A stretch of 64,000 nucleotides of DNA from Glycine soja (taxonomy: Eukaryota > Streptophyta > Magnoliopsida > Fabales > Fabaceae), in NCBI RefSeq assembly GCF_004193775.1, contig NC_041007.1:23142286-23206285 (forward strand), read 5' to 3'. The position numbers were made by a program, and so were the translations under genes. Positions 41,197-53,148 of this stretch are shown here, one piece after another. The notes beneath the pieces were generated by a model, which was not told the origin of the DNA, did not search any database, and worked only from the letters and a program-made list of their open reading frames with translations. Each line of letters opens with the position of its first letter. The first letter of the stretch is position 1.

Positions 41197-42546
41197 TTAT
41201 TTATAGAACTTGGCATTCTCGTAGGCTTCTAGGCGGATCTCATCTAACTCACTCAGTTGACACTTTCTTTCCTCACCAGCTTGATCCATAGAGAAGTTGC
41301 AAGTCTTCACTGCCCAGTATGCTTTGTGCTCAATCTCCACTGGAAGATGACATGTCTTTCCAAAGACAACCCGGTAAGGAGACATTCCTATGGGTGCTTT
41401 GTAGGCAGTCCGATGTGCCCAAAGAGCATCATCAAGCCTGGTACTCCAATCTTTCTTGCTTGGCTGCACAATCTTCTCTAAAATTCTCTTGATCTCCCTG
41501 TTAGAAATTTCTACCTGTCCATTGGTTTGGGGGTGGTATGGTGTGGATACTCTATGTACAACCTCGTACTTTTTAAGCAAGGCATGCATTGTTCTGTTGC
41601 AAAAATGGGTTCCTTGATCACTAATGATTGCTTTAGGTACTCCAAACCTGCAAAACAGATTAGATCTGACAAAATCTGCAACAACCTTAGCATCATTAGT
41701 TCTAGTGGGCTTGGCTTCCACCCATTTTGAAACATAATCAACTGTAAGGAGAATGTAAACATAACCAAAAGAGACAGGAAAAGGGCCCATGAAATCTATA
41801 CCCCAGACATCAAACACCTCACAAAATAGCATAGGTTGTTGGGGCATTTGTTGTCGCCATGTAAGTGTACTTCCTGCTCTCTGACACTGCTCACAAGTGC
41901 TACAAATCTTCCACGCATCTTTAAAGATGGTGGGCCAATAAAAGCCACAATCAAGCACTTTGCGAACTGTCCTTTGAACACCCAAATGACCTCCCGGTGT
42001 AGAAGAATGACAGAACTGCAGGACTGAGTCAGTCTCATGATCTAGAATGCACCGTCTAATGACCTGATCACTGCACAATTTCCACAAGTAGGGGTCATTC
42101 CAAATAAAATGCTTAGCATCACTTTTAATTTTATCTTTTTGGGACTTAGATGCTAAGGGAGGAAAAACAGAAGCAACTAAATAATTGACAATGTTAGCAA
42201 ACCAAGGAGTAGAAAGAGAGTCAAAAATACTATACAGTATATACAAATGATCATCCGGGAAATCATCCCGAATGGGGGAATCCGCATCAGACACACGTTC
42301 GATCCGACTCAAATGATGAGCAACTAAATTTTGTGCTCCGCTCCTATCACAGATCTCCAAGTCAAACTCTTGGAGCCAGAGCATCCATCAGATCAACCTA
42401 GGCTTAGAATCAACCTTCTTCAATAAGTACTTTAAAGCTGCATGGTCAATATAAACAATAATGCAGGTACCAAGCAAATAAGATCGAAATTTTTCAAGAG
42501 CAAAAACTATGGCTAGTAGCTCTTTCTCAGTAGTAGTATAATTCGC
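41197..42546 (-). pseudogene. RNase H end and integrase (minus element)
   Basis: The RNase H tail follows a stop at 42547-42549, with a TGA near 42385. The usual YTDH is YIDH, and the last catalytic Asp (ADH) is His in LVAHHLSRI. The integrase frame 42384-41197 is open. It has the HHCC zinc motif ([19 protein letters not shown]), the first catalytic Asp in [14 protein letters not shown], the second in IISDQGTHF and the Glu in [14 protein letters not shown], so all three catalytic residues are retained. It is closed by a stop at 41197. Confidence 0.88.
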
Positions 42547-42972
42547 TTAGGCAACATCTAAAGTCCTAGAAGCATAATATATCACCCTGGGCAATTTATC
42601 AATTTTCTGAGCAAGGACAGCCCCCAATGCATAATTTGATGCATCACACATAAGCTCAAAAGGGGTTGTCCAGTCGGGTGCCTGGATAACGGGGGTGGTA
42701 GTCAATGCTCTTTTGAGACAATCAAAAGCCTCTCTGCATTTATCATTAAAGTCAAACTCCACCTCCTTTTGCAACAAGTTGGACAGTGAAAGGGCTACTT
42801 TGCTAAAATCTCTTATAAAGCGCCTGTAGAATCCTGCATGACCAAGAAAAGATCGCACTTCTCGCATACAAGAGGGGTAAGGCAATTGTGATTTAACAGA
42901 AATTTTTGTAGGATCTACTTCAATGCCCTTATTGGAAATAATGTGGCCTAAAACTATACCTTGCTCAACCAT
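42547..42972 (-). pseudogene. RT thumb and RNase H start (minus element)
   Basis: Same frame as the RT piece upstream after a TAA at 43009. RT C-terminal blocks GIVLGHIISNKGIEVDP and REVRSFLGHAGFYRRFI are followed by the RNase H start FELMCDASNYALGAVL with its first catalytic Asp. It ends at a stop in the segment before [10 protein letters not shown]. Confidence 0.88.
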
Positions 42973-43008
42973 AAAATGACATTTTTCAAAATTTAGAACA
43001 AGGTTAGT

Positions 43009-43410
43009 TTAAATGCATCTATTCAAAACCTTTTCCAGACTATCCAAATAGACATCAAAAGAGGATCCATATACAGTGAAATAATCCATAAACACCTCTA
43101 TGCAATTTTCTAAAAAATCATTGAAAATACTGATCATGCACCGCTGGAAGGTACCAGGGGCATTGCACAGGCCGAAAGGCATCCTCCTATAGGCAAAAGT
43201 GCCGAAGGGGCAGGTGAATGTGGTTTTTTCCTGATCCTCAGGAGCAATAGGGATTTGCATATAACCAGAAGAACCATCAAGGAAATAGTAGTGAGATTTA
43301 CCTGCCAGGCATTCAAGCATCTGGTAAATGAATGGTAGGGGGAAATGGTCCTTTTTGGTAACCTGGTTCAGCCTCATATAGTCAATGCAGACTCTCCAAC
43401 TGTTCTGCAC
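43009..43410 (-). pseudogene. RT palm domain with mutated catalytic site (minus element)
   Basis: RVCIDYMRLNQVTKKDHFPL, the FLDGSSGYMQIPIAPED block and RRMPFGLCNAPGTFQRC are well conserved. The catalytic box reads VFMDYFTVYG: the second Asp of the DD pair is Tyr (the plus-strand copy has TDDF). The frame is closed by TAA at 43009. A frameshift near 43440 separates it from the RT N-terminus. Confidence 0.9.
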
Positions 43411-43435
43411 CCGAGTAGGAATTAGCTCCTCCTTC

Positions 43436-44686
43436 TCATTTATTTATCACGGTGAGGCTGGTTTTCTTCGGGACTACCTGGACGGGACTCACCCATTGGT
43501 TGTCGAAGATAGGATAAATGATTCCAGCTTGTAAAAGCTTGGTTATCTCCTTCTTCACTACATCAAGAATCACCGGGTTGAGTCTTCTTTGTGGCTGTCT
43601 TACTGGTTTAGCTTCATCCTTTAAATTTATTCGATGCATACATGTGGATGGGCTAATACCAGGAATGTCCGCCAGGGTCCAACCTATAGCCTTCTTATGC
43701 TTCTTGAGAACAGATAACAACTTCTCCTCTTGCTCGTCAGCAAGGGAGGCAGATATAATTACTGGAAAACTTTTGCTATCATCCAAGTAAGCGTATTTTA
43801 AATTTGATGGCAGAGGCTTCAATTCTGGTGTGGCCGACTGGATAGTGGTAGAAAGAGATGGTTTCTCAGCTTGTACCTCATAAAGAAAGTCAGAGGTATG
43901 TGTACTTCCTGAAACATGGTTAGTTCTATCTGACTCTATAAAATCAATCTTAAGAGGTAAAACATCACCAGACATGCAATCAATATAAATTTCAGATTCA
44001 CTCTCAGCATCAAGTACAAATTCAGACATATGATCAAGTACAATTTCAGACTCAATGCATGAAGAGTGAGAGGCATGCAGATTAGAATAAAGATCAGTCA
44101 TGTATTCATCAACAACATGGTCAATTATTTCAGCACGAAATACATAAAGATCTTCAGATGGGTGTTTCATAGCATCCAGAATATTAAAATGAACAGTTAC
44201 ATCACCAAACTCCATAGATAGTGTGCCTGCATATACATCTATCTTAGTTCTAGCAGTTTTCATAAAGGGTCTACCTAGAATGATGGGAACTGATCCTTGA
44301 GAAAATCCCTCCTCCATATTCAAAATATAAAAATCAATAAGGAAGATCAATTCACCAACTCTAACTAAGACATCCTCTAGGAAACTAGCAGGATAGGCAA
44401 CACTTCTATTAGCTAAATGAATTACCACATCAATTGACTGCAAGGGACCTAGAGATAGAGAATTAAATATAGACAGAGGCATAACACTAACAGAAGCTCC
44501 TAAATCTAGCATGGCATTGTCAAACTTACTATTCCCTATAATACAAGGTATGCTGAATGTACCTGGATCTTTACATTTTTCAGGGATTTGGGGAACAGAT
44601 TTACCAATCAATGTAGAGACATTTCTGCCCATGCTAATGCGTTCACTTCCTTTAAGCTTCCGCTTATTAGTGCACAGCTCCTTCAA
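43436..44686 (-). pseudogene. Protease and RT N-terminus (minus element)
   Basis: An open stretch of 416 codons. The aspartic-protease site is AMLDLGASVSVMPLSIF, with a flap-like GRPFMKTARTKIDV about 100 residues later. A variable acidic linker (residues about 190-280) follows, then ISASLADEQEEKLLSVLKK, WTLADIPGISPSTCMHRI and the start of RT (NPVILDVVKKEITKLLQAG, WVSPVQVVPKK). It ends after a shift at NK-stop. The upstream boundary with gag is continuous in this frame. Confidence 0.88.
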
Positions 44687-44689
44687 GAA

Positions 44690-46521
44690 TTTAGCATATC
44701 TTGGAATTTGCTTTATTGCATCCAGCAGAGGTATGTTTACCTCTACTTTTTTAAATGTTTCCTAGATCTCTTTCTCTGCCTCTTCCATTTTTTTGTTGGG
44801 AACTGCTCTTGGAGGGAATGCAAGAGGGATATGTTGCTTCTACAAATCAAAATTACCAGTGGAAGATTCACCTGCACGGAAATTGTTAGGTAACTTACTC
44901 TTTAAATTTTTGTCATCATCTTTTTCTGGAGTATAGTGAAGTTGGGCAGGTGCATTTGCGGATGAGGAAGGTGCTACTGGTTGAGGTCCTTGACACTGCT
45001 TTCGCGACCTCAATGAAATGGCACTCACATTTTTGGGATTCTGGACAGATTGAGAAGGCAGCTTGTCAGAATTCTAGGACTGTTGTTGATTTAACTGTGT
45101 AGCCAATTGTCCCATCTAGTTAGTTAAGCTCTGAATGGAGGCTCTAGTCTCTTGTTGAAACTGCATGTTCTGCATAGTCATCTGCCTCACAAGTTCTTCG
45201 AGGGAAGGTTGCGGAGAAGCCTCAACTGTTTGCTATTTCTGGGGCTGTTGTTGTTGTTGGATTGGTGGAGGAATGTATGGTTTGCTTGGGCAAGCAACAT
45301 TTTGGAAGGAAGGAGCAGGCTGCTGTTGTTGTTGTTGAGGGCTAGACCATCTGAGATTAGGGTGATTCCTCCATGTGGGATTGTATCTGTTGCTGGAGAG
45401 GTCATAATTGTTCTGTTGTGGTCGATTTTGCTGCTGAGGTTGAGGAGGTCTGTTGTAAATGTTTGCAGCATAAGCTTCAGGCTGCTCAATTGCTCTAGGT
45501 TGCTGCATGGAAGGGCAAAGGTCTGTGTGGTGGTCGGCAGAGGAGCATAAACCACAGACTCTTGCGACAGGTACAGATTTCTGATTCAAGGCTAGCTGGG
45601 TTACTAGGTTAACTAAGGCATCTAGTTTACCTTCAAGCTTCTTGGTTTCAACTGCTGAAGATGAATTCGTGGCTACCTCAGCACTCCTCTAATGACTATA
45701 GCATCATTTCTAGCATTAAAATGTTGGGAGTTGGAAGCCATCTTCTCAATTAAATTTCTGGCTTCAGCAGGGGTCATGTCTCCAAGGGCTCCACCACTGG
45801 CAGCATCTATCATACTTCTGTCCATGTTACTGAGTCCTTCATAAAAATATTGGAGAAGAAGTTGCTCCGAAATCTAATGGTGAGGGCAACTGGCACATAG
45901 TTTTTTAAATCTCTCCTAGTATTCATACAAGCTCTCTCCACTGAATTGTCTAATACCTGAAATATCTTTTCTGATGGTCGTGGTCCTGGAAGTAAGGAAA
46001 TTTTTTTCTAAGAATACTCTCTTGAGGTCATCCCAGCTCGTGATGGACCTTGGAGCAAGGTAATACAACCAGTCCTTTGCCACTCCCTCTAAAGAATGAG
46101 GAAAAGCCTTCAAAAATATGTGATCCTCTTAGACATCTGGGGGTTTCATGGTGGAGCAGAAAATATGAAATTCTTTCAGATGTTTATGTGGGTCTTCACC
46201 TGCAAGGCCATGAAACTTTAGAAGCAAATGGATCAGTCCAGTTTTAAGAACATATGGGACATCCTCATCAGGGTATTGAATGCACAAGCTTTCGTAGGTG
46301 AAATCAAGTGCATCCATTTCCCTTAGAGTCCTCTCACGGGGTGGAGGTTGTGCCATGTTCTCAGGATATTCAAAATCACCAATAACAGAATGCACAGACT
46401 CACTAGTAATGGAATGCTCAGAATGATCAAAAGGTACAAAAGGATGCCTAACTAATCTATGAAATGTCCTATCTATCTCAGGATCAAAGGGTTGTAAGTC
46501 AGATGGATTGCCTCTAGTCAT
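44690..46521 (-). pseudogene. Athila-type gag (minus element)
   Basis: It starts at the ATG at 46521 with an acidic N-terminus, then PPPRERTLREMDALDFTYES and FHGLAGEDPHKHLKEFH. A stop after MKPPDV (46129) and another after CPHH (near 45878) match the plus-strand copy exactly in position. A one-base deletion near 45690 shifts the frame. The zinc knuckle CGLCSSADHHTDLC (about 45556-45515) is intact, followed by a Gln/Pro-rich linker with further stops. The paired stops are discussed in the findings. Confidence 0.88.
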
Positions 46522-47339
46522 ACACTACATTCAGCATGCACAACTAGTTGTCTTCTCATGTAAATAAAGGTGTAGGTTTGAACTACAGCTACCCTCAAAT
46601 GATATCCAAATTACTTGAAATTTTGTGAGAAACCTTATAAAATGATGAGAAGATAGCACACAAAATTTCAAACAAAAATTCAAAGTCTAAATATGGAAGC
46701 TAAAAATGGTAGGTTAAGAAAAATAAGTGAATAAAACTTGAAAAATAAAAAAACTTTTGACAGAATCACTTTTTTTGGATGATGGAGACCTCAGCCGGCT
46801 TATGGTAGGCTGCCATGGCGTAGGAAACTTTTTTCTACCCCAAATACATATATAATAATTGTGATTCTGATAACCAGAGCAAAAGTTATGGCCGTTTGAA
46901 GTTTTGACAAAAATAAAATATGCTACTTTTTTGGAACTTTCAAATCTAACCAAACTAAAGGCTCTAGCTATTTTTCCCACAAAATATAGATTAAAATAAG
47001 TTACCACAAAAAAATTCAGCCACAAATAACAACTCTAGCTACTAAAACAAAAAATCCCAAATAATTCAACAAGGGTGGTCGCTAAAATCCGTCACTACAT
47101 GATTTCCACTACTACTCTATTTTGTCGCAAGCAAAAGTGGTTGCTAAATCTGTCGCAAAACACTATTCACAACAAAACACCCAAAACTGAAACAGGGGAA
47201 GCGCTTAATAGAAAAACTAAAACAGAGCACACACTAAACAAAATACCAAGACACTAAAACAACACTAACAATTAAACATAAAACACAAAAGAATTAAACA
47301 CTAACACAACACTAGTTATTAAGAACCTTTGGACACTGC
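46522..47339 (-). mobile_element. Leader of the minus-strand Athila-type element
   Basis: Untranslated sequence between the primer site and gag, homologous in reverse to 48480-49067 in its gag-proximal part. No ORF is supported. Confidence 0.7.
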
Positions 47340-47357
47340 TCCCCGACAACAGCGCCA
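47340..47357 (-). other. Primer-binding site (tRNA-Asp), minus strand
   Basis: TCCCCGACAACAGCGCCA in plus orientation, two transitions from the reverse complement of the canonical tRNA-Asp site, four bases from the LTR at 47362. Confidence 0.88.
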
Positions 47358-47361
47358 AATT

Positions 47362-48474
47362 TGATCGAGGCTGTACCCGAATCAAATTAACATGAAAATG
47401 CAGTAATTAGGAAGTGATCCTAGGCCGTTTCCCAACGAGCAATGATAAACCAAATATTCATAATATACTTGCAGTAACAGTAATGATTGGGGGGGTTGTT
47501 TGTTTTGTGAAATAAAGAACAAGCGAATTAGAATACGAAATTAATAGTATTGAAAAGGGGTTGTTTCCTCTGATTCAGAAGCCGCTCTCTTGTCCTTGGT
47601 TATGGAGAATTTGTCCCTAACAGTTAACCACTTAATCCAACCCTATTTCAATTTACTAAGCGAAAACCAACTTAGGGCTATCAATATGTGATTAGGCAAC
47701 ACATACACCAATTAACCCTTCGTCCATTAAGCATGAATGCAAGTTAGGCTCAGAGGCAATTAATCGAACACGAAGTGTGCACAGATTAATATTAACGAAT
47801 GTGGGTTAATTGGTGAAGGGAAAACTGCCAGGAAGCTACATTATAAATAGAACCTCGAAGAGAGTTGAGCTTTGTCCTTAGAAGGAAACAACACCAGAAA
47901 ACTTAGCCTTCCATGGATTCAATAAAAGCAGAAAATGTAAATGAAAATAAAAGCAGAAACGTAAATGAAGCAGAAACGTAAATGAAAGCAGAAGAAGAAA
48001 CAAGAACGAAATTGTAATTAGAAGCAGAAAATAGAAAATTGCATTACGTGAATAGTAGCATTCGAACAAAAAAACCTAAAACATAAACCTTATGCTCTGA
48101 ATAATAGTCTAACAGAATAGCCTTGTACGAATCTCAAGACTGCTATTTAAAAGAGTCACTCAAAGTCACTGGGCTCTATTACATTATTCTGGCCCAAAAC
48201 GAAATAAACACTGAACTACAAAAAATAAAATTGCAATCTCCTAATTAGAAATTAACTAAGGTAAGCGTTGCTTTATTTGTCCTCTTCAAGTCCACAACCA
48301 AAATCTGGATTAAGCCCAGTGTTTCATTAATTCCTGAAATTAGATTAAAAACATCATATTAGCTAAATGAGCCCAAATAATAAAACTGTCTAATTAATTT
48401 GACAATTAAGACTAATCAGTAATTAAAATGGAGCAAAAAGGGTTTAAGAAATAGAAGAAAATGATGGCACATCA
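47362..48474 (-). repeat. 5' LTR of the minus-strand Athila-type element
   Basis: 1,113 bp from TGATCGAGGC to GGCACATCA in plus coordinates. It is followed at 48475-48479 by the target duplication GTAAT. Confidence 0.92.
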
Positions 48475-48479
48475 GTAAT

Positions 48480-49067
48480 GCTGATTTTTTTGTGTAATGC
48501 TGTGAACAGTGTTTAGCGACTGATTTTGTAATTTAATTGGTGATTTTTGTTTTGATAGTTAGAGTTGTTATTTTTGGGTTATTTTTTGTGTGGTAGTTTC
48601 TTTTGGTCCATATTTTCTGTGAAAAATACCATGAGCACTTGGTGTGGTTGAATTTGAGGGAGACAAAAATGTTGGGAACTTGTTTTTAGCAAAACTTAGA
48701 ACGACCATAACTTTTGCTTCGGTTATCAAAATGACTATTATTATATATGCATTTTGGGTAGAAGAAAATTTCCCATGCCGTGGAAATGGACTAGTGGTCA
48801 GTTGCCATTTTAAACTTGAAAAATCAGCCGTTTACTAAGTTTTTTTGTTTTTTTTAGTATTATTGTCTTATTTTTCTAAACTTTCCTTAGGTATTTTTCA
48901 TAGTTAGACTTTGAATTTTTGTCTAGAAATTTTTGTGCTATCTTTTCATTATTTTAGGGTGTTGCTCACAAAATTTCAACTCATTTGGATATCGTTTGAC
49001 TATAGTTGTAGTTTTAACCCTCCCCTGGTGCTTGTTTGAGAAACACATGATTTGCTGCATATAGTGC
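48480..49067 (+). mobile_element. Leader of the plus-strand Athila-type element, second part
   Basis: It continues the leader interrupted at 38284; the first part is 38097-38284. It leads directly to the gag ATG at 49068. No ORF is supported. Confidence 0.75.
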
Positions 49068-50940
49068 ATGACTAGGGGCAATCCAGGTGATTTACAATCC
49101 TTTGATCCTGAAATAGATAGAAAATTTCATAGATTAGTTAGGCATAGTGTGCATCCTGATCATTTTGTGCATTTTGAGCATTCTGAGTATTCTGTTGCTG
49201 GTGATTCTGAATATTCTGATTTTGAGCATTCGACTACTAATTTTCATATTGAGAACATGGCTCAACCTCCCCCTCGTGAGAGGACTCTTAGGGAGATGAC
49301 TGCACCTGATTTCACTTATGAAAGCTTGTGCATTCAATATCCTGATGAGGGTGTTCCATATGTTCTCAACACTGGACAAATGCATTTGCTGCCCAAGTTT
49401 CATGGTCTTGTAGGTGAAGATCCTCATAAGCATCTTAAGGAGTTCCATATTGTTTGTTCCACCATGAAGCCCCCTGATGTCTAGGAAGATCATATATTTC
49501 TAAAGGCTTTTCCTCATTCTCTGGAGGGAGTGGCAAAAGATTGGTTGTACTACCTTTCTCCCAGGTCCATTTTCAGCTGGGATGACCTTAAGAGGGTGTT
49601 CATGGAGAAATTCTTCCCAGCATCTAGCACCACTTCCATCAAAAAGGACATTTCAGGAATCAAGCAACTTAGTGGAGAGAGCTTGTATGAGTACTGGGAA
49701 AGATTCAAGAAATTGTGTGCAAGCTGTCCTCACCACTAGATTTTTTAGCAACTCCTTCTTCAATATTTCTATGAGGGACTTAACAACATGGAGAGGAGTA
49801 TGATTGATAATGTCAGTGGTGGAGCTCTTGGTGATATGACTCCTGTTGAGGCTAGGAATTTGATTGAGAAGATGGCTTCCAACTTCCAACAATTTAGTGC
49901 AAGAAATGATGCTATTGTCCTTAGAGGAGTCCATGAGGTGGCTACAGATTCATCTTCATCTACTGAAAATAAAAAGCTTGAGGGAAAACTTGATGCCTTA
50001 GTCAACCTAGTAACTCAGCTTGCCATGAATCAAAAATCTGCATCTACACCTGTTGCAAGAGTTTGTGGTCTATGTTCTTCTGTAGATCATCATACAGATC
50101 TTTGTCCTTCTTTGCAGCAATCTAGAGTCAATGAGCAACCTGAAGCTTATGCTGCAAACATTTATAATGGACCCCACAGCAACAAAAGCAACAATAGCAG
50201 AATAATTATGATCTTTCAAGCAACAGATACAATCCAGGTTGGAGAAATCATCCAAATCTTAGATGGGCAAGTCCTCCACAACAACAACAGCCTGTCCCTC
50301 CTTTCCAGAATGTTGTTGGTCCAAGCAAGCCATATGTTCCTCCTCCAATACAACAGCAGCAACAACAACAGTCACAACAAAGACAACAAGCAACTGAGGC
50401 TCCTCCTCAACCTTCCTTAGAAGAGTTAGTGAGGCAAATGACCATCCAAAATATGCAATTTCAGCGAGACAAGAGCCTCCATTCAGAGTCTGACAAATCA
50501 GATGGGGCAGATGGCTACTCAGTTGAACCAAGCTCAGTCTCAAAATTCTGACAAATTTCCTTCACAAACTGTGCAGAATCCGAAAAATGTGAGTGCCATC
50601 ACCTTGAGGTCTGGCAACCAAATTCAAGTGCCTCCACCAGTAGCAACACCTACACCTGAACCTGTCAAGCTTCATTCTACACCTGAAAAAAAGGATGAGA
50701 TAGTTGCACAAAAGAGAAGGCTTCCTAACAATAATTTTCATGTAGGTGGACCTTCTTCTAGTAATTCTGACTTACCACAGCCTCCTATCCCTCTTCCATT
50801 CCCACCTAGAGCAATTCCAAACAAAAAAAATGGAAGAAGCAGAAAAGGAGATCTTGGAGACCTTCAAGAAAGTAGAGGTGAACATACCTCTGTTAGATGC
50901 CATCAAGTAGATTCCAAGATATGCCAAGTTTCTAAAGGAG
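49068..50940 (+). pseudogene. Athila-type gag (plus element)
   Basis: The ATG at 49068 opens an acidic, repeat-rich N-terminus (HFEHSEYS-type units). In-frame TAGs lie at 49482 (after MKPPDV), 49737 (after CPHH) and 49746. The capsid part contains FHGLVGEDPHKHLKEFH and DWLYYLSPRS. The zinc knuckle CGLCSSVDHHTDLC near 50067-50110 is intact. A one-base loss near 50172 shifts the Gln-rich linker, and two more shifts near 50478 and 50825 lead into the protease frame. SAITLRSGNQIQVPPP marks the gag-protease linker. Confidence 0.88.
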
Positions 50941-52176
50941 TTGTGCACCCACAAAAGGATGCTCAAAGGCAATGAACGGATTAGCATGGGCAGAAATGTG
51001 TCAGCATTGATAGGTAAATCTGTTCCTCACATTCCTAACAAATGTAAGGACCCAGGTACTTTTTGTATACCTTGCATTATTGGGAACAGTAAATTTGAGA
51101 ATGCCATGCTAGATCTAGGAGCATCAGTTAATGTCATGCCTCTGTCCATTTTCAATTCTTTATCTATTGGACCTTTGCAATCTACAAATGCGGTGATTCA
51201 TTTGGTATATAGAAGTGTTGCTTACCCCATAGGTTTCATAGAGGATGTGTTGGTTCGGGTTGGTGAACTTATTTTTCCTGTTGATTTTTATGTTCTTGAT
51301 ATGGAAGAGGGATTTTCCCATGGTTCAGTTCCATTTATTTTAGGCAGACCATTTATGAAAATAGCTCGAACCAAGATAGATGTTTATGCTGGCACATTGT
51401 CTATGGAATTTGGTGATATTGTTGTTTATTTTAACATTCTTGATGCCATGAAACATCCATCTGAGGATCATTATGTTTTTCGTGCTGAGATAATTGATCA
51501 GATTGTTGATGATTATATGTTTGATTTTGATTTTGTTCTTCATGGTAGGAAACATCCATTTTTATCTGATCTGCATACTTTTCATTCCTTATGCATTGAA
51601 TCTGAATCTGAGTTTGAATTTGATCATGTATCTGATTTTTATGTTGAGAGTGAATTTGAATTTGAGTCTGGTTCTGATTTTCTGGGTGTTGTACCTCTTG
51701 ATGTTGATTTTTTAGAGTCAAAATGCACTAACCATGTTGCAGGAAGTTCATATACTTCTGACTTGCTTTATGAGGTATAGGCTGAGGAACCTTCTTCTTC
51801 TCCTACCCTGGTTCCTCCCACTGTTCAGCCACCACCCACACCAGAGTTGAAGCCCTTACCAGCAACCCTCAAATACACGTACTTGGAGGACAAGAAAAAA
51901 TTTCCAGTGATCATCTCCGCCTCCCTTGATGCTGAGCAAGAGGAAAAGTTGTTGCTAGTGCTCAAGAAGCACAAGAAGGCCATTGGATGGACTTTAGCAG
52001 ACATTCCTGGTATTAGCCCATCTACCTGCATGCATAGAATACTTTTAGAGGATGGAGCTAAGCCAGTGAGGCAGCCACAGCGGCGACTCAACCCCGTCAT
52101 TCTAGATGTGGTGAAAAAGGAAGTGACCAAGCTCTTACAAGCTGGAATCATCTACCCCATTTCTGATAGCTAGTGG
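50941..52176 (+). pseudogene. Protease and RT N-terminus (plus element)
   Basis: Protease site AMLDLGASVNVMPLSIF, flap-like GRPFMKIARTKIDV, then an acidic linker. TAG at 51778 and TAG at 52171 interrupt the frame. Between them are ISASLDAEQEEKLLLVLKK, WTLADIPGISPSTCMHRI and the RT start NPVILDVVKKEVTKLLQAG. The acidic linker has diverged strongly from the minus-strand copy, unlike the enzyme domains. Confidence 0.88.
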
Positions 52177-52428
52177 GTGAGTCCAGTCCAAGTGGTTCCT
52201 AAGAAGACAGGCCTCACAATGATTAAGAATGAAAGGGATGAGCTTATCCCCACAAGAGTGCAGAACAGCTAGCGAGTCTGCATTGAATATAGGAGGCTGA
52301 ACGTGAGTCCAGTCCAAGTGGTTCCTAAGAAGACAGGCCTCACAATGATTATGAATGAAAGGGATGAGCTTATCCCCACAAGAGTGCAGAACAGCTGGCG
52401 AGTCTGCATTGAATATAGGAGGCTGAAC
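52177..52428 (+). repeat. 126-bp tandem duplication inside RT
   Basis: 52177-52302 is repeated directly as 52303-52428, both starting GTGAGTCCAGTCC. Only two differences are visible: AAG/ATG in one codon, and TAG (52270) versus TGG. The length is 42 codons, so the frame is preserved across the duplication. The minus-strand copy has a single unit. Confidence 0.95.
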
Positions 52429-53148
52429 CAGGTAACCAGAAAAGATCATTTTCCCCTACCATTCATTGATCAAATGCTTGAGCGCTTGGCAGGTAAGTCT
52501 CATTACTGTTTTCTTGATGGTTTTTCTGGTTATTTACAAATTCATATTGCTCTTGAGGATCAAGAAAAGACCACATTCACCTATCCCTTTGACACTTTTG
52601 CCTATAGGAGGATGCCCTTTGGCCTATGCAACGCCCCTGTTACCTTCCAGCGGTGTATGCTTAGCATTTTCAGTGACTTTTTAGAGAGTTGCATAGAGGT
52701 GTTTACGGATGATTTTACTGTTTATGGATCCTCTTTTGATACATGTTTGGATAGTCTGGATAAAGTTCTTAGTAGATGCATTGAAACTAACCTTGTGCTG
52801 AATTTCGAAAAATGTCACTTCATGGTAGAACAAGGTATAGTTTTAGGGCATATCATTTCCAGTAGGGGCATAGAGGTAGACCCTGCAAAAATAGATGTTA
52901 TTTCACAATTGCCTTACCCCTCTTGCGTGCGAGAGGTTCGTTCTTTTCTTGGCCATGCAGGGTTTTATAGGCGCTTTATCAAGGACTTTAGCAAAGTGGC
53001 CCTTCCACTATCCAATCTGCTGCAAAAGGAGGTGGAGTTTGATTTTGATGACCGGTGCAACGAGGTTTATGATTGCCTCAAGCGTGAGTTGACTACCACC
53101 CCTATCATTCAGGCACCTGATTGGACAGCCCCATTTGAGCTGATGTGA
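52303..53148 (+). pseudogene. RT palm and thumb (plus element)
   Basis: It contains RVCIEYRRLNQVTRKDHFPL, FLDGFSGYLQIHIALED, RRMPFGLCNAPVTFQRC and the catalytic box VFTDDFTVYG with both aspartates present. Thumb blocks GIVLGHIISSRGIEVDP and REVRSFLGHAGFYRRFI follow. It ends at TGA 53146 in place of a Cys codon just before the first RNase H Asp. Confidence 0.9.

Larger units (their letters stand above)
38285..48474 (-). mobile_element. Athila/Calypso-type Ty3/gypsy element, minus strand, complete structure
   Basis: Both LTRs, primer site, leader, gag, protease, RT, RNase H, integrase, a 3' non-coding region and a polypurine tract are present. It is flanked by the perfect 5-bp duplication GTAAT (38280-38284 and 48475-48479). 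It inserted into the leader of the plus-strand element of the same family. The coding region is dead in several places. Confidence 0.92.

Noticed and set aside
45152..45555. Plus- and minus-strand ORFs rich in Leu or Asn/Ser in the Gln-rich gag linker
   Set aside because: They are out-of-frame readings of CAA/CAG repeats; the gag frame is identified by the zinc knuckle and flanking conserved blocks.
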